Positions 27,026-36,635 of a stretch of 64,000 bases of DNA are shown here, one piece after another. The notes below the pieces were generated by a model. That model saw nothing but the letters and a program-made list of their open reading frames with translations. It made no database searches and had not been told where the DNA came from. Location of the stretch: positions 186,001-250,000 of the forward strand of contig CBDDLH010000011.1 in assembly GCA_965230565.1 (NCBI GenBank), read 5' to 3'. A program made the translations under genes and the position numbers. Every line of letters begins with the position of its first letter. Position 1 is the stretch's first letter. The stretch comes from BCD1 sp965230565. GTDB lineage: Bacteria > Bacteroidota > Bacteroidia > Chitinophagales > Saprospiraceae.

Positions 27026-29815
27026 ATGAAAAACCGGCATTTTCTAATTGTTTTGCTTTCCTTTTTGTTAACGGGGATTGGTTCATGCAGTAAAGAATCC
27101 GCACCGGAAAAGCCTGTGATCTCATCTCGGGTTGAAGCTGCCGCTCAAAGAGAATTTCGCGCTGCCTGGGTCGCCACCGTCGCCAATATCAACTGGCCCA
27201 GTTCACGAAATCTGACGGTAGAAGAACAAAAGCAGGAAGCTATCGAATTACTGGATCTACTCAAAGCTAATAATTTCAATGCCGTAATTTTTCAGGTGCG
27301 TCCGCAATGTGATGCCCTTTATCAAAGTGAACTCGAGCCATGGTCCTATTACCTTACGGGGGAACAAGGCAAGGCGCCGGAACCATTTTACGATCCATTG
27401 GAATTCTGGATAGAAGCCGCACATGACCGCGGGCTTGAATTACATGCTTGGCTCAACCCTTACCGGGCACATCATACAGCAGGTGGAGAACTGACGGAAC
27501 ATTCCGTGGTCAAAAAGAAACCAGAACTGGCGGTCTTTCTGAAACGTGGATTCTGGTGGCTGGATCCGGCTAAAAAAGCGACCAAAAAGCACTCCCTGGC
27601 TGTAGTGGAAGATATTGTAAAACGCTACGATGTTGATGGCATCCACTTCGATGATTATTTTTATCCCTATCCTGATTATAACGAATTCGACGATTTTCCT
27701 GATGACGAAAGCTGGCAGGCGTATCAAAAAAAAGGAGGGCAGTTGCCGAGAGGCGACTGGCGGAGAAAACATGTGAACACCTTTATTCAGGCCGTTTACA
27801 AGAAAATCAAAAAAATAAAACCACATGTCAAGTTCGGCCTGAGCCCTTTTGGAACATGGAAACCCAAACATCCCCCTGGCATTGGCGGATACGATCAATA
27901 TGAAAACCTTTATGCCGATGCAAAGTTATGGCTCAATGAAGGCTGGATCGATTATTTTACCCCACAACTCTATTGGCCAACCAACAGAATGGATCTCAGT
28001 TTTCCCGTATTACTTGGCTGGTGGCAAAGAGAAAATACCCACAACCGACACCTGTGGCCTGGTATCAGTATGGGCCGGTTACAAGGGGAACAGGCCGCCG
28101 ATGAAGCACTCAACGTGATCATGTTTACCCGTGGGCTGATGCCTGAAAGCCCGGGAGTCGTGCATTGGAGCATTCAGTCCTTGATCGGTAATCCGAGAAT
28201 ACCAAGGGATTTAATGAATGGCCCCTATAAAAAACAGTCTTTGGTGCCTGCTTCTCCCTGGTTGGATAAAAAAGCACCTGCTACTCCAAAAGTTGACTAT
28301 AAGGTTGAGCAGGATAAACTTGCCATAACCTGGTCACACAAAGAACCCAAAGATGTCTTCCAATGGGTGGTTTATTACCAATACGGAGAAGACCAGGATT
28401 GGGAATACACCATTTTGCCGCGTGGGGAAAGGTCAATGGAAGTAGATTATTATTTCATTGACAATCGACAAATTCAGAGAATTGGCCCGGATAAGGTAGA
28501 AACGCTGGAAGAGGTATTACTACCCGTTGCTGAAATCATCGTTACAGCTGTTGATCGGGTTGGTAATGAAAGCAGGAAGGACCCTGTTGCTATAAATCTG
28601 GCCGGTCCGGTGAAAACGCCCTCATTGGAAAAAATAATAGCTGATTATAAAACAGAGCAGGAAAATAAACTAAATTTCGAATCTGATGCAGTAGTCAAAT
28701 TAGGCATTGAGGTTTTGATTGAAGAACATCTCGATCTAATAAAAGGAAAGCGAGTTGGGTTGATAACCAATCCATCAGCTGTGGATTCCCGCATGAGGAG
28801 TGATGTGGATATTTTGGCCAACACTCCCGGCATTGATCTGGTAGCCCTTTTTGGGGCAGAACATGGTGTGCGTGGAGCAAAACAGGGCAGGATATTTCAG
28901 GATGGGGATAAAGACTCTAAAACAGGCATCCCCGTTTACAGCCTTTATGGAAAATCCTATGCGCCCGAACGAAAATGGCTGGATAAGATCGATGTCATGA
29001 TATTTGACATACAGGGCGTTGGTTCTGCCTGGTATACCTTCAAATATTCCATGTCCTTTGCCATGGAAGCATGCGCAAAAGCCGGAATACCTTTCATTGT
29101 CCTTGACAGGCCGAATCCTCTTGGTGGCCGGGTCGTGGAAGGGCCTACTTTGGATATGGGCAGGATATTCCGACACCCGTTGCCATTGCGGCACGGGATG
29201 ACCTATGGGGAACTGGCCACCATGTGGAATGAAACAGAGAAATTCGGTGCCGACCTGACCGTGATAAAAATGAAAAACTGGAGCCGTTCCATGACTTGGG
29301 ATGAAACCGGGTTGTTCTGGGTGATGCCTTCGCCGAATATGGGCACATTTGAAACGGCGCTGGTGTATCCAGGGCAGTGCCTTTTTGAGCGTACTAATTT
29401 GTCGGAAGGGCGCGGAACTACCAAACCATTCCTCATGGTAGGCGCTCCGTGGGTGGATGCAGAAAAAGCTGCTGAAGATCTGAACAGCAGAGGCATTGAA
29501 GGGGTAGTATTCCGCCCGGTTCATTTTATCCCGGATATGTCTGGTTCCAATCCGAGGAAGAAACCCTGGAAGAAGATGTGTGCCGGAGTGGAGATCATGC
29601 TCACGGATTACAAAAAGTATCGTTCGGTGGAAGCAGCAGTTCATATTTTTGATGCCTTTGATAAAACTAATTCCGGAAAATTGGAATGGTCGCCGCCAAA
29701 ATCGATCAAGACTTTAGATAGATCCGGAGTAACCGTGAAAGATGTTTTAGAGACCTGTGAAAAGGAGGTGGCAGGGTTTAAGCATACCAGGAAGAAGTAT
29801 TTGTTGTATAGATGA
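27026..29815 (+). CDS. Lipoprotein fusing a GHL10 (DigH-like) hydrolase to a NamZ-like exo-muramidase
   Basis: 929 residues. Lipobox GIGSC gives a lipid-anchored N-terminus at about Cys21. Residues ~40-395 are the GHL10/DUF187 glycoside hydrolase (REFRAAWVATVANINWP, FNAVIFQVRPQCDALY, VDGIHFDDYFYPYP, WIDYFTPQLYW); E. coli DigH of this family cuts peptide-free glycan. A ~130-residue Fn3-like linker follows (AITWSHKEPKDVFQWVVYYQ). Residues ~555-929 are DUF1343 (LITNPSAVDSRMRSDVDIL, FGAEHGVRGAKQG, VFDIQ-like IFDIQGVGSAWYTF, DRPNPLGG), the family of NamZ, which frees MurNAc from glycan ends. Inference: one protein cuts denuded glycan internally and then trims it. It sits just upstream of an amidase, giving the missing first step. 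Confidence 0.88.
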   Translation: MKNRHFLIVLLSFLLTGIGSCSKESAPEKPVISSRVEAAAQREFRAAWVATVANINWPSSRNLTVEEQKQEAIELLDLLKANNFNAVIFQVRPQCDALYQSELEPWSYYLTGEQGKAPEPFYDPLEFWIEAAHDRGLELHAWLNPYRAHHTAGGELTEHSVVKKKPELAVFLKRGFWWLDPAKKATKKHSLAVVEDIVKRYDVDGIHFDDYFYPYPDYNEFDDFPDDESWQAYQKKGGQLPRGDWRRKHVNTFIQAVYKKIKKIKPHVKFGLSPFGTWKPKHPPGIGGYDQYENLYADAKLWLNEGWIDYFTPQLYWPTNRMDLSFPVLLGWWQRENTHNRHLWPGISMGRLQGEQAADEALNVIMFTRGLMPESPGVVHWSIQSLIGNPRIPRDLMNGPYKKQSLVPASPWLDKKAPATPKVDYKVEQDKLAITWSHKEPKDVFQWVVYYQYGEDQDWEYTILPRGERSMEVDYYFIDNRQIQRIGPDKVETLEEVLLPVAEIIVTAVDRVGNESRKDPVAINLAGPVKTPSLEKIIADYKTEQENKLNFESDAVVKLGIEVLIEEHLDLIKGKRVGLITNPSAVDSRMRSDVDILANTPGIDLVALFGAEHGVRGAKQGRIFQDGDKDSKTGIPVYSLYGKSYAPERKWLDKIDVMIFDIQGVGSAWYTFKYSMSFAMEACAKAGIPFIVLDRPNPLGGRVVEGPTLDMGRIFRHPLPLRHGMTYGELATMWNETEKFGADLTVIKMKNWSRSMTWDETGLFWVMPSPNMGTFETALVYPGQCLFERTNLSEGRGTTKPFLMVGAPWVDAEKAAEDLNSRGIEGVVFRPVHFIPDMSGSNPRKKPWKKMCAGVEIMLTDYKKYRSVEAAVHIFDAFDKTNSGKLEWSPPKSIKTLDRSGVTVKDVLETCEKEVAGFKHTRKKYLLYR

Positions 29816-29854
29816 TCTTTGTCCGCTGAGAATTTTCAGTTAAAAAACAAAATT

Positions 29855-31873
29855 ATGTGCAATCCATTTAAACTAGTATTTATGCTGACTATCCTTTTAA
29901 CAAATATTGGATATGCACAGGAGTTGCCTTTTCAAAAGCAACCGGAAACCATTTCATTAAACCTGCCGGAAAATTTCAACGGGCAGGTTTTCATTGAGCC
30001 GTTAAACGGTCAGTTTGAAGTAAACGAGGAAGGGAGAGTTGAATTCCAAATGTCAGAATTGCCAGAAAGTTTTCTAATCAAAAACGGAGAGCAAGAACTG
30101 GTAGTAAAAACGAAGGATTGGAAGCTGCCCTACCGCTACAAAATCCTTCCGGATGGAAAAACGGTGCGGGAGTGGCCCTGGGTTGAATTTAGGCGATTGC
30201 CGCAACAGATGACGTATGATTCGGTCTTTAATGTTTTGTGTAAAAGTGAGTATCCCGGTCAATCAAGAATTAATGGGGAGCAGGTGAAAATGTACCAAAC
30301 AGGTATTTTTTTCAAAAAAGTAAATTTTGAGCCTGGTTGGAACACAATCAAGGCAAGGGTAGAAGGTGAGGATGGAAATGTAGCCGTTGCGGAGATCAGC
30401 GTTTTTTATAAACAAGGAGGCAAACCGATCAGGTCGGAACTTCCGCTATGGGTTGATTCTGCTTCTTTCAAGCCTGCAGAGAACCAAATACTTTTACCTG
30501 CAGATCAGATCAATTTGAGCTTTAAAGGTTCAAAGGGGCAATCTGCATATGCTTTGATCCGTCCGGGGAAGATTAAGGTTCCGCTTCAGCGGAAAGATTT
30601 CCGGGATTATAGTTTGTATGAAGGGAGTTTCTATCTTGACCAACTGAAGAAAGACAAAGAATATAACATCCAATATGTGCTTGAATCGACTGGCGGCCGT
30701 CCATTAAAATACAGATCCCCTTCGATCATTACCACCAAGGAGGCACAAGATTTTCCTTTGGTAGAAACCAATTCAAAGCACAGTCTTTTAACTTATAATC
30801 TTGGCCCGATACGATTGGGAGGTCCGATTATTGCTGAATATCCTGAGGGTGTTCGCCTGCAGGTAAATGGAGATGTTGGGGATTATTACCGAATTTTCCT
30901 CGATAAAAATACCAGTGGTATGATCAAAAAAGAGGATGTTCAATTGCTCCCACGGACTACTCTAAAACCTTCCTATTTCCTTCAATATGCTACTGCTGTT
31001 ACAGGTGATAATATGGATTTAGTTAATATTCCTTATGCTCAACCAGTCCCCTATGCCGTATTCCCTGAACCTGATCAGCAAAGGATAAGGGTCGTTTTAT
31101 ATGGTGTAAAAACTTCAAGCACCTGGCTGAGTCATCGGCAAGGACTGAAAATGGTGGATAAGCTTACCTGGCAGCAAACCACTCCGGATACCTATGAGAT
31201 GATAATCCAATTGAAAACATCCAAATTGTGGGGGTATGAATTGATAAAAAACGGGAATTTTCTTCAACTGCAGATAAAACATCCGCCACATTTTGAAAAC
31301 GATGTCAACGGTTTGCCCGTAAAAGGATTGAAAGTAGCTATTGAAGCCGGGCATGGAGGGCACAATACGGGAACCACCGGTTTGTCCGGCATGCTTGAAA
31401 AAGATGTCAATCTCGATGTCGCTCAGAAACTGGAAAAGGTCTTTCTCGATCATGGAGTTGAGGTGGTGATGGTTCGGGATAGGGATGAGTACATGACGCT
31501 TCAGGAAAAGAGGGACATAGTGGAAGCATCTGACGCACATCTCCTGGTAAGTATTCATGCCAATTCAGCAGCACCAAGAGGAGATTATCTCCGGGTAGGA
31601 GGTGTATCGACTTATTACCATAATCCCTTTTGGGCCGGATTTGCCGAGATTATGTATGGACAATTACTGGATCTTCCCCTTGATGAATTCGGGGTGGTAG
31701 GTTCCTTCAATTACCTGGTGACCAGAATGTCTTCCCGGCCGGCTGTTTTGGTCGAACAGGGATTTATGAGCCATGCCGAAGATGAAGAGCAACTGGCGTC
31801 TCCTCAATTCAGACAGCAAATGGCGGAAAAAATATTCGATGGGGTAATCGAATTTGTAAAGGATATGGAGTGA
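29855..31873 (+). CDS. Secreted N-acetylmuramoyl-L-alanine amidase (Amidase_3)
   Basis: 672 residues from ATG 29855; a TTG at 29819 could extend it by 12 polar residues, but the signal peptide (LVFMLTILLTNIGYAQ) begins at the ATG. The N-terminal ~480 residues are beta-rich, with SH3-like parts (GDYYRIFLDKNTSGMIKKED) and an AMIN-like region before the catalytic domain. The last ~185 residues are Amidase_3: zinc ligands His in EAGHGGHNTG, Glu in GMLEKDVNL, His in VSIHANS, and the catalytic Glu in LVEQGFMSH, all present. It strips peptide stems from MurNAc in the periplasm, making the denuded glycan used by DigH-type enzymes. It starts 39 bases after the GHL10-NamZ gene, so they are probably co-transcribed. 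Confidence 0.9.
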   Translation: MCNPFKLVFMLTILLTNIGYAQELPFQKQPETISLNLPENFNGQVFIEPLNGQFEVNEEGRVEFQMSELPESFLIKNGEQELVVKTKDWKLPYRYKILPDGKTVREWPWVEFRRLPQQMTYDSVFNVLCKSEYPGQSRINGEQVKMYQTGIFFKKVNFEPGWNTIKARVEGEDGNVAVAEISVFYKQGGKPIRSELPLWVDSASFKPAENQILLPADQINLSFKGSKGQSAYALIRPGKIKVPLQRKDFRDYSLYEGSFYLDQLKKDKEYNIQYVLESTGGRPLKYRSPSIITTKEAQDFPLVETNSKHSLLTYNLGPIRLGGPIIAEYPEGVRLQVNGDVGDYYRIFLDKNTSGMIKKEDVQLLPRTTLKPSYFLQYATAVTGDNMDLVNIPYAQPVPYAVFPEPDQQRIRVVLYGVKTSSTWLSHRQGLKMVDKLTWQQTTPDTYEMIIQLKTSKLWGYELIKNGNFLQLQIKHPPHFENDVNGLPVKGLKVAIEAGHGGHNTGTTGLSGMLEKDVNLDVAQKLEKVFLDHGVEVVMVRDRDEYMTLQEKRDIVEASDAHLLVSIHANSAAPRGDYLRVGGVSTYYHNPFWAGFAEIMYGQLLDLPLDEFGVVGSFNYLVTRMSSRPAVLVEQGFMSHAEDEEQLASPQFRQQMAEKIFDGVIEFVKDME

Positions 31874-31959
31874 AAAACTATCCAACGGGTATTTAATGTT
31901 CTGTCTGTAATCCCGCTTACTTTTAACTTCTTTTGATTTCCTTTATAAGGTAATAATCC

Positions 31960-31967
31960 TATCTTTG
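31960..31967 (+). promoter_or_regulatory. Putative -7 box (TATCTTTG) of the TonB-receptor operon
   Basis: TATCTTTG lies 28 bases before the ATG at 31996. A TTTTG at 31931-31935 could be the -33 element, though the 24-base spacer is longer than the usual 19-21. Confidence 0.55.
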
Positions 31968-31995
31968 ATGTTCTGCCCAAAATGCAGATCATCTG

Positions 31996-32709
31996 ATGAA
32001 AAACCTGACTGTATTATTATTGATGTGGCTGTGGCTGCCGAATCTTTTGTCTGCCCAGGAGGCTAATGGTTCTGAAAGTCTGCAAGACTGTGTTGAGCGG
32101 TTATATGGTACAAACGATCTGCTGGTAAATGGACGTACCTACGTCCCGGTTAATACCAAAGCTTCCGGACACCCTTTCTTTGACCGGGAAGAATTTATTG
32201 AAGGAACTATCTATGTGAGGTTCAAAGCTTTTGCAAATGTTGATTTAAGGTATGATGTTGAAAAAGATCAGCTGGTAATAAAGCAAAACCTCAATAATGG
32301 CATCCCTGTCGAGGTCGTGGTCACTCCTGCTTTAGTTGATTCTTTTCAGATTAATAACCACCATTTTGTCAATAATAAACATGTTTCCCAGTTCAATGAC
32401 GGTAAGGGATTTATGAAAGCGCTTTATGCAGGCGAAATCGGATTCTATCAAAAAACAATCAAACTCTTTTATCCTACCTATTCCAAAATTCATCCGAACG
32501 GCCGATATGGAGAAGAAGAAATTACTTATTATCTCGTGAGAGCAGGGCAATTGCATGAGGTAAGGAATAAACAGGACTTTTTGAAATATTTTTCTGAACA
32601 CAAAAGGGAAATAAAGCTCTTTATGAAACAGCAATCCATTCGGTTCAGAAAGGCTACGGACAACCAATTTAATAACCTCCTTAAATACTGCAATGAAATT
32701 ATCCGGTAA
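31996..32709 (+). CDS. Secreted protein of unknown function, first gene of a TonB-receptor operon
   Basis: 237 residues with a signal peptide (LLLMWLWLPNLLSAQ). The mature protein is mixed alpha/beta with DLLVNGRTYVPVNTKA and HPFFDREEFIEGTIYVR near the N-terminus and a basic C-terminal helix region (YFSEHKREIKLFMKQQSIRF). No family recognised. Its last 17 bases overlap the start of the STN/TonB receptor gene, so the two are translationally coupled. Inference: a periplasmic partner of the receptor. Confidence 0.7.
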   Translation: MKNLTVLLLMWLWLPNLLSAQEANGSESLQDCVERLYGTNDLLVNGRTYVPVNTKASGHPFFDREEFIEGTIYVRFKAFANVDLRYDVEKDQLVIKQNLNNGIPVEVVVTPALVDSFQINNHHFVNNKHVSQFNDGKGFMKALYAGEIGFYQKTIKLFYPTYSKIHPNGRYGEEEITYYLVRAGQLHEVRNKQDFLKYFSEHKREIKLFMKQQSIRFRKATDNQFNNLLKYCNEIIR

Positions 32710-35482
32710 AATATTAAAGGTCGTTTTCCCGGTCCTTTTGTTGTTGACCGGGGGTATTGCTAAAGCACAGGTAACAGAATTTCTGGTAGATGCTTCCTAC
32801 AGTGAATTATCCTGGATGGATTTTGTGGATAAAGCGGAAAAAAACTCAAACCTCGTTTTCTATTTTGATTCGGTCCAGACATCTGGTGCGCAAATGGGAA
32901 AAATATCGACACCATTACCGATAATCGATTTTCTCGAAAAAAGTTTGTCACCCTATGATCTCAACGTTGCCCGGGACGCATACAACAATGTTTTTATTAC
33001 AAAAGGAAGTATCATTGAAACCGAATTACCGGAAGAAATTTATCCTGAAGTAATTGTTGCCACCCAGGACGATAGTGAACAAGGTAAGGCTGCCGGGGAT
33101 TTCATGGAAACCCAAAAAGAACATCTGGCCAGGGTGTTGGTGGTAGGCAATAAGAAGGACGGATTGAAGTCACGTAAAGCGACCCTGAGCGGACACCTGT
33201 ATGATGATAAAGAAAATGAACCCATCTTTGGAGCGACCATTCTGATCGAAGAGCTTGGAATCGGAACGGCAAGTGATGAGCATGGTTACTTCAAACTGCG
33301 ATTGGATAAAGGCAATTATACCTTGTTGATAAATGATATCAACCATACGGAGCAACGTATAAGATTACAACTCTTGTCGAGCGGTACCCAGGATTTTTAT
33401 CTTGAATCCAAGTCCATTACGCTGCAGGGAGTTGTAGTTACCTCCGATAGTTATGATCGTGTTCAGAATACCAAAATGGGTTTTGAACGATTGAGTACCA
33501 AAAGTATCAAGGAAATCCCGCTGGTATTGGGTGAGCGCGATATTCTGAAAGTGGCTACACTTTTGCCTGGTATTCAAAGTGTCGGTGAAGGGGCAGCCGG
33601 GTTTAATGTAAGAGGTAGTCCGGCAGATCAGAACCTTTTCTACATCGATAATGTGCCGGTGTATAACACCTCGCATATGTTCGGGTTTTTCTCCGTTTTT
33701 AATTCGGATGCGATCAGTGAGTTTTCGCTGAGTAAGAGTAATATTCCGGCAAGGTTTGGTGGTCGCCTGGCTTCCATTTTTGATATCAAAGCAAAGGAAG
33801 GGGATAAGGAACAAGTAAAGCTTCGGGGAGGAATCAGTCCCATCACCGGCAGCCTTTTACTTGAAGGGCCAATCCAAAAAGAAAAGAGCAGTTTCATGCT
33901 TGGCGTAAGATCGACCTATTCCAACTGGATTCTCAAATTGATCAAAAACCCGGAATACCGCCAAAGCAAGGTCTTTTTTGCAGATGCCATTGCCAAGCTG
34001 AATTTTAATATCAATCAAAAGAACAAAATCCAGGCCTTCGGATATTACAGCCTGGACAATATCAACTTTGCCGGAACCACTTTATTCGATACGGGGAATG
34101 AAGGGGGATCTGTCTCCTGGAAAAAATTCTTTAATGAAAAGAACAACCTGGATCTTTCCGTGATCTATAGTCGGTATGGTTTGGAAACGGAGAATAATGA
34201 AGTGGCCTATGAGGCTTATCGGCAAAATAATGTGTTGACCCACAAGGAAGCTAAACTGGATTTTTATTTCCGCCCCAATGAAAAACATGTGCTTTCTTTC
34301 GGAGGTAACGGCATTTTGTATCATATCGACCGAGGAAGCTTCGCGCCTGCTGATGAGTTCAGTCAGGTGATCACCAGGAACCTTGGTGAAGAAAAAGGAC
34401 TGGAATCAGGAATCTATATCAGTGAAGAGTGGAGTCCGGGATCGAAATTTTCTCTTATAGCAGGTTTGCGATACAACTGGTTTGCCAACCTGGGACCCCA
34501 ATCCGTGTATGAATACAGGCAAGGGCAGCTCAAGGAGCAGGCAAGTATTATTGACACTTTGCAGTTTGCCGACAATGAATTGGTACGTTCCTATTCCGGT
34601 CTGGATTATCGTCTGGCTATAAAATATAATCTGAACCCTGATTGGTCTTTAAAGGCATCATACAATAAACTTCACCAGTACATTTTTCTCTTGTCCAACA
34701 CCATCGCCCTGGCGCCAACAGATAAATGGAAGCTGGTGGATTACAATATTGAGCCCATGGTCGGGCAACAGTTGTCTATGGGGTTGTACACATATTTGTT
34801 CAACAAACGATTTGAATTTTCAGTAGAAGGCTATTACAAAAAGGTGGATAAACTTGTGGAGTATCGTGATGGGGCAGATTTGTTGATCAACGAAGTACCT
34901 GAATGGGATATTCTGCAGGGCGATCTTGATGTCTACGGGGTTGAGGTTATGTTAAAAAAATCCGGTGGCCGGTTTAATGGATGGATGAATTATACTTACT
35001 CGACTGCTAATGTTTTGGTAGATAGTCCGGTGGAAGGCGGGCAGATCAACTTCGGGCAAGCATATCCCGCCAATCACGATAAACCGCATTCTCTGAACTT
35101 AGTGGCCAATTATAAAATTGTAAGAAGGTTCAGCCTTTCGGCAAATCTTGTGTATTCAACCGGGAAGCCGATCACTTATCCGTCGACCGTTTATTATCAG
35201 GACGGCATTCAGTTGATCAATTTTACGTCGAGGAATAAATACAGACTTCCGGATTATATGCGGATAGACCTTTCTGCCAAATTGGAAGGAAATTTGAAAG
35301 CCAAAAAATTCATGCATGGAGTTTGGGTATTTAGTATTTACAATCTGGCAGGCAGGGATAATGTTTACAATGCCTATTTTAAGTCGAGCGGAGGAAAGTT
35401 GAAAGGCTATAAGGTTTCGGTATTTGCCAATCCTGTCTTTTCGGTGACGTATAACTTTAAATTCGGGAATTATGATTATTAG
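32693..35482 (+). CDS. TonB-dependent receptor with N-terminal STN domain
   Basis: A 929-residue outer-membrane receptor. After the signal peptide (LLLLTGGIAKAQ), residues ~28-105 look like an STN (secretin/TonB short N-terminal) domain (SELSWMDFVDKAEKNSNLVFYF). Residues ~165-250 are a carboxypeptidase-regulatory-like domain (LSGHLYDDKENEPIFGATI, FKLRLDKGNYTL). The plug lies at ~265-390 (GFNVRGSPADQNLFYIDN, IPARFGGRLASIFDIK), and the rest is a beta-barrel ending VTYNFKFGNYDY. STN domains often contact an anti-sigma factor, but no FecI/FecR pair lies here. It overlaps the gene before it by 17 bases and the DUF4249 gene after it by 11. The ligand is unknown. Confidence 0.92.
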   Translation: MKLSGKILKVVFPVLLLLTGGIAKAQVTEFLVDASYSELSWMDFVDKAEKNSNLVFYFDSVQTSGAQMGKISTPLPIIDFLEKSLSPYDLNVARDAYNNVFITKGSIIETELPEEIYPEVIVATQDDSEQGKAAGDFMETQKEHLARVLVVGNKKDGLKSRKATLSGHLYDDKENEPIFGATILIEELGIGTASDEHGYFKLRLDKGNYTLLINDINHTEQRIRLQLLSSGTQDFYLESKSITLQGVVVTSDSYDRVQNTKMGFERLSTKSIKEIPLVLGERDILKVATLLPGIQSVGEGAAGFNVRGSPADQNLFYIDNVPVYNTSHMFGFFSVFNSDAISEFSLSKSNIPARFGGRLASIFDIKAKEGDKEQVKLRGGISPITGSLLLEGPIQKEKSSFMLGVRSTYSNWILKLIKNPEYRQSKVFFADAIAKLNFNINQKNKIQAFGYYSLDNINFAGTTLFDTGNEGGSVSWKKFFNEKNNLDLSVIYSRYGLETENNEVAYEAYRQNNVLTHKEAKLDFYFRPNEKHVLSFGGNGILYHIDRGSFAPADEFSQVITRNLGEEKGLESGIYISEEWSPGSKFSLIAGLRYNWFANLGPQSVYEYRQGQLKEQASIIDTLQFADNELVRSYSGLDYRLAIKYNLNPDWSLKASYNKLHQYIFLLSNTIALAPTDKWKLVDYNIEPMVGQQLSMGLYTYLFNKRFEFSVEGYYKKVDKLVEYRDGADLLINEVPEWDILQGDLDVYGVEVMLKKSGGRFNGWMNYTYSTANVLVDSPVEGGQINFGQAYPANHDKPHSLNLVANYKIVRRFSLSANLVYSTGKPITYPSTVYYQDGIQLINFTSRNKYRLPDYMRIDLSAKLEGNLKAKKFMHGVWVFSIYNLAGRDNVYNAYFKSSGGKLKGYKVSVFANPVFSVTYNFKFGNYDY

Positions 35483-36602
35483 GAGCGGAATTTTGCTTGG
35501 CCTGGCGTTTTTACTCTTTAGCTGCGTGGAGGAGTTTCAGCCGGAACTGGATGAATTTGACAATCTGCTCGTCGTAGATGGAGAGATCACTAATGAGCCA
35601 GGACCCTATACGATCAAACTCAGTATCTCCTCCGGCCTGGAGATCATCAAACCTGAGCCGGTTTCCGGTGCACAGGTAGTCATCATTGAGGAATTCGGTC
35701 CGGCTGAAACACTCACCGAAATATCCCCGGGTACTTACCAGACAACTGAAGGAGGTATTCAGGGGCAAATTGGCAAAAAATACAAACTGACGGTCAATCT
35801 TGGCAGCAAAAAATATGAATCCGAGTATCAATTACTAAAGGAACCGACAGCGATAAATTCCGTAAATGCGGAGCTTGAATACAAAGCTTTTCCCGATGCA
35901 CCGGATGAAGTGCCGGGCATTCAGTTTTATGTAAATACAGAAGCGTCACCACATTTCAAGGATTATTACCTGTGGCGTTTTGAAGGAACGTACAAATATC
36001 AATCAAGTCTGTTGATCTATTACGTTTTTGAAGGGACTCTGTATGACTTTGAAGATCCCGATTCATTGAAAACCTGCTATCGTACCTATAAAGTCGGAGA
36101 GGTTTTTACTTCCAATACGGACAATCTAAGTGTTGCACAGGTTAATAATAAACCGCTTTTCTTTTTACCGGCAACTGACAAAAAGTTGACTATACGGTAT
36201 AGTTTGCTGACCAAGCAATACTCTATCAGCAAGGAAGCCTATGATTTTTGGCACGCTATAGAATTGCAAACCTCCAATAATAGTTCTCTTTATACCTCAC
36301 AGCCCTATCAGATCAGAGGCAACCTGAAAAATGTCAATGATCCCGAAGAGCCTGTATTAGGGTATTTTTTGGTGGCGGGCGTTTCGGAAAACAGGATATT
36401 TGTTGATCGCCCTCCCGTGGAAATATTCATTCCGGATTGTGCACTTGATTATATGGCCTATGCCTACATTTTTGATACCGGACCGGATGAATGGCCTATT
36501 TATGTGACTATTGGTGAAAACGGTGCCCGTGCCATTGCTGCTCCGGGATGTATGGATTGCCGAAGGCTTGGCGGAGTGCTGGAGCAACCTGATTTTTGGT
36601 AA
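35472..36602 (+). CDS. DUF4249 outer-membrane lipoprotein
   Basis: 376 residues with a lipoprotein signal (LLGLAFLLFSCVEEF, lipobox LFSC). The beginning of the mature part, LVVDGEITNEPGPYTIKLS, and GAQVVIIEEFGP, together with the Cys-containing end MDCRRLGGVLEQPDFW, match DUF4249. These lipoproteins are regularly encoded beside TonB receptors and are thought to be surface-exposed partners that cap or feed the receptor, in the manner of SusD, although without its fold. The gene overlaps the receptor by 11 bases, supporting a complex. Confidence 0.88.
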   Translation: MIIRSGILLGLAFLLFSCVEEFQPELDEFDNLLVVDGEITNEPGPYTIKLSISSGLEIIKPEPVSGAQVVIIEEFGPAETLTEISPGTYQTTEGGIQGQIGKKYKLTVNLGSKKYESEYQLLKEPTAINSVNAELEYKAFPDAPDEVPGIQFYVNTEASPHFKDYYLWRFEGTYKYQSSLLIYYVFEGTLYDFEDPDSLKTCYRTYKVGEVFTSNTDNLSVAQVNNKPLFFLPATDKKLTIRYSLLTKQYSISKEAYDFWHAIELQTSNNSSLYTSQPYQIRGNLKNVNDPEEPVLGYFLVAGVSENRIFVDRPPVEIFIPDCALDYMAYAYIFDTGPDEWPIYVTIGENGARAIAAPGCMDCRRLGGVLEQPDFW

Positions 36603-36635
36603 GCGTAACAAGGTATTTATCGGAAATTAAATGAG

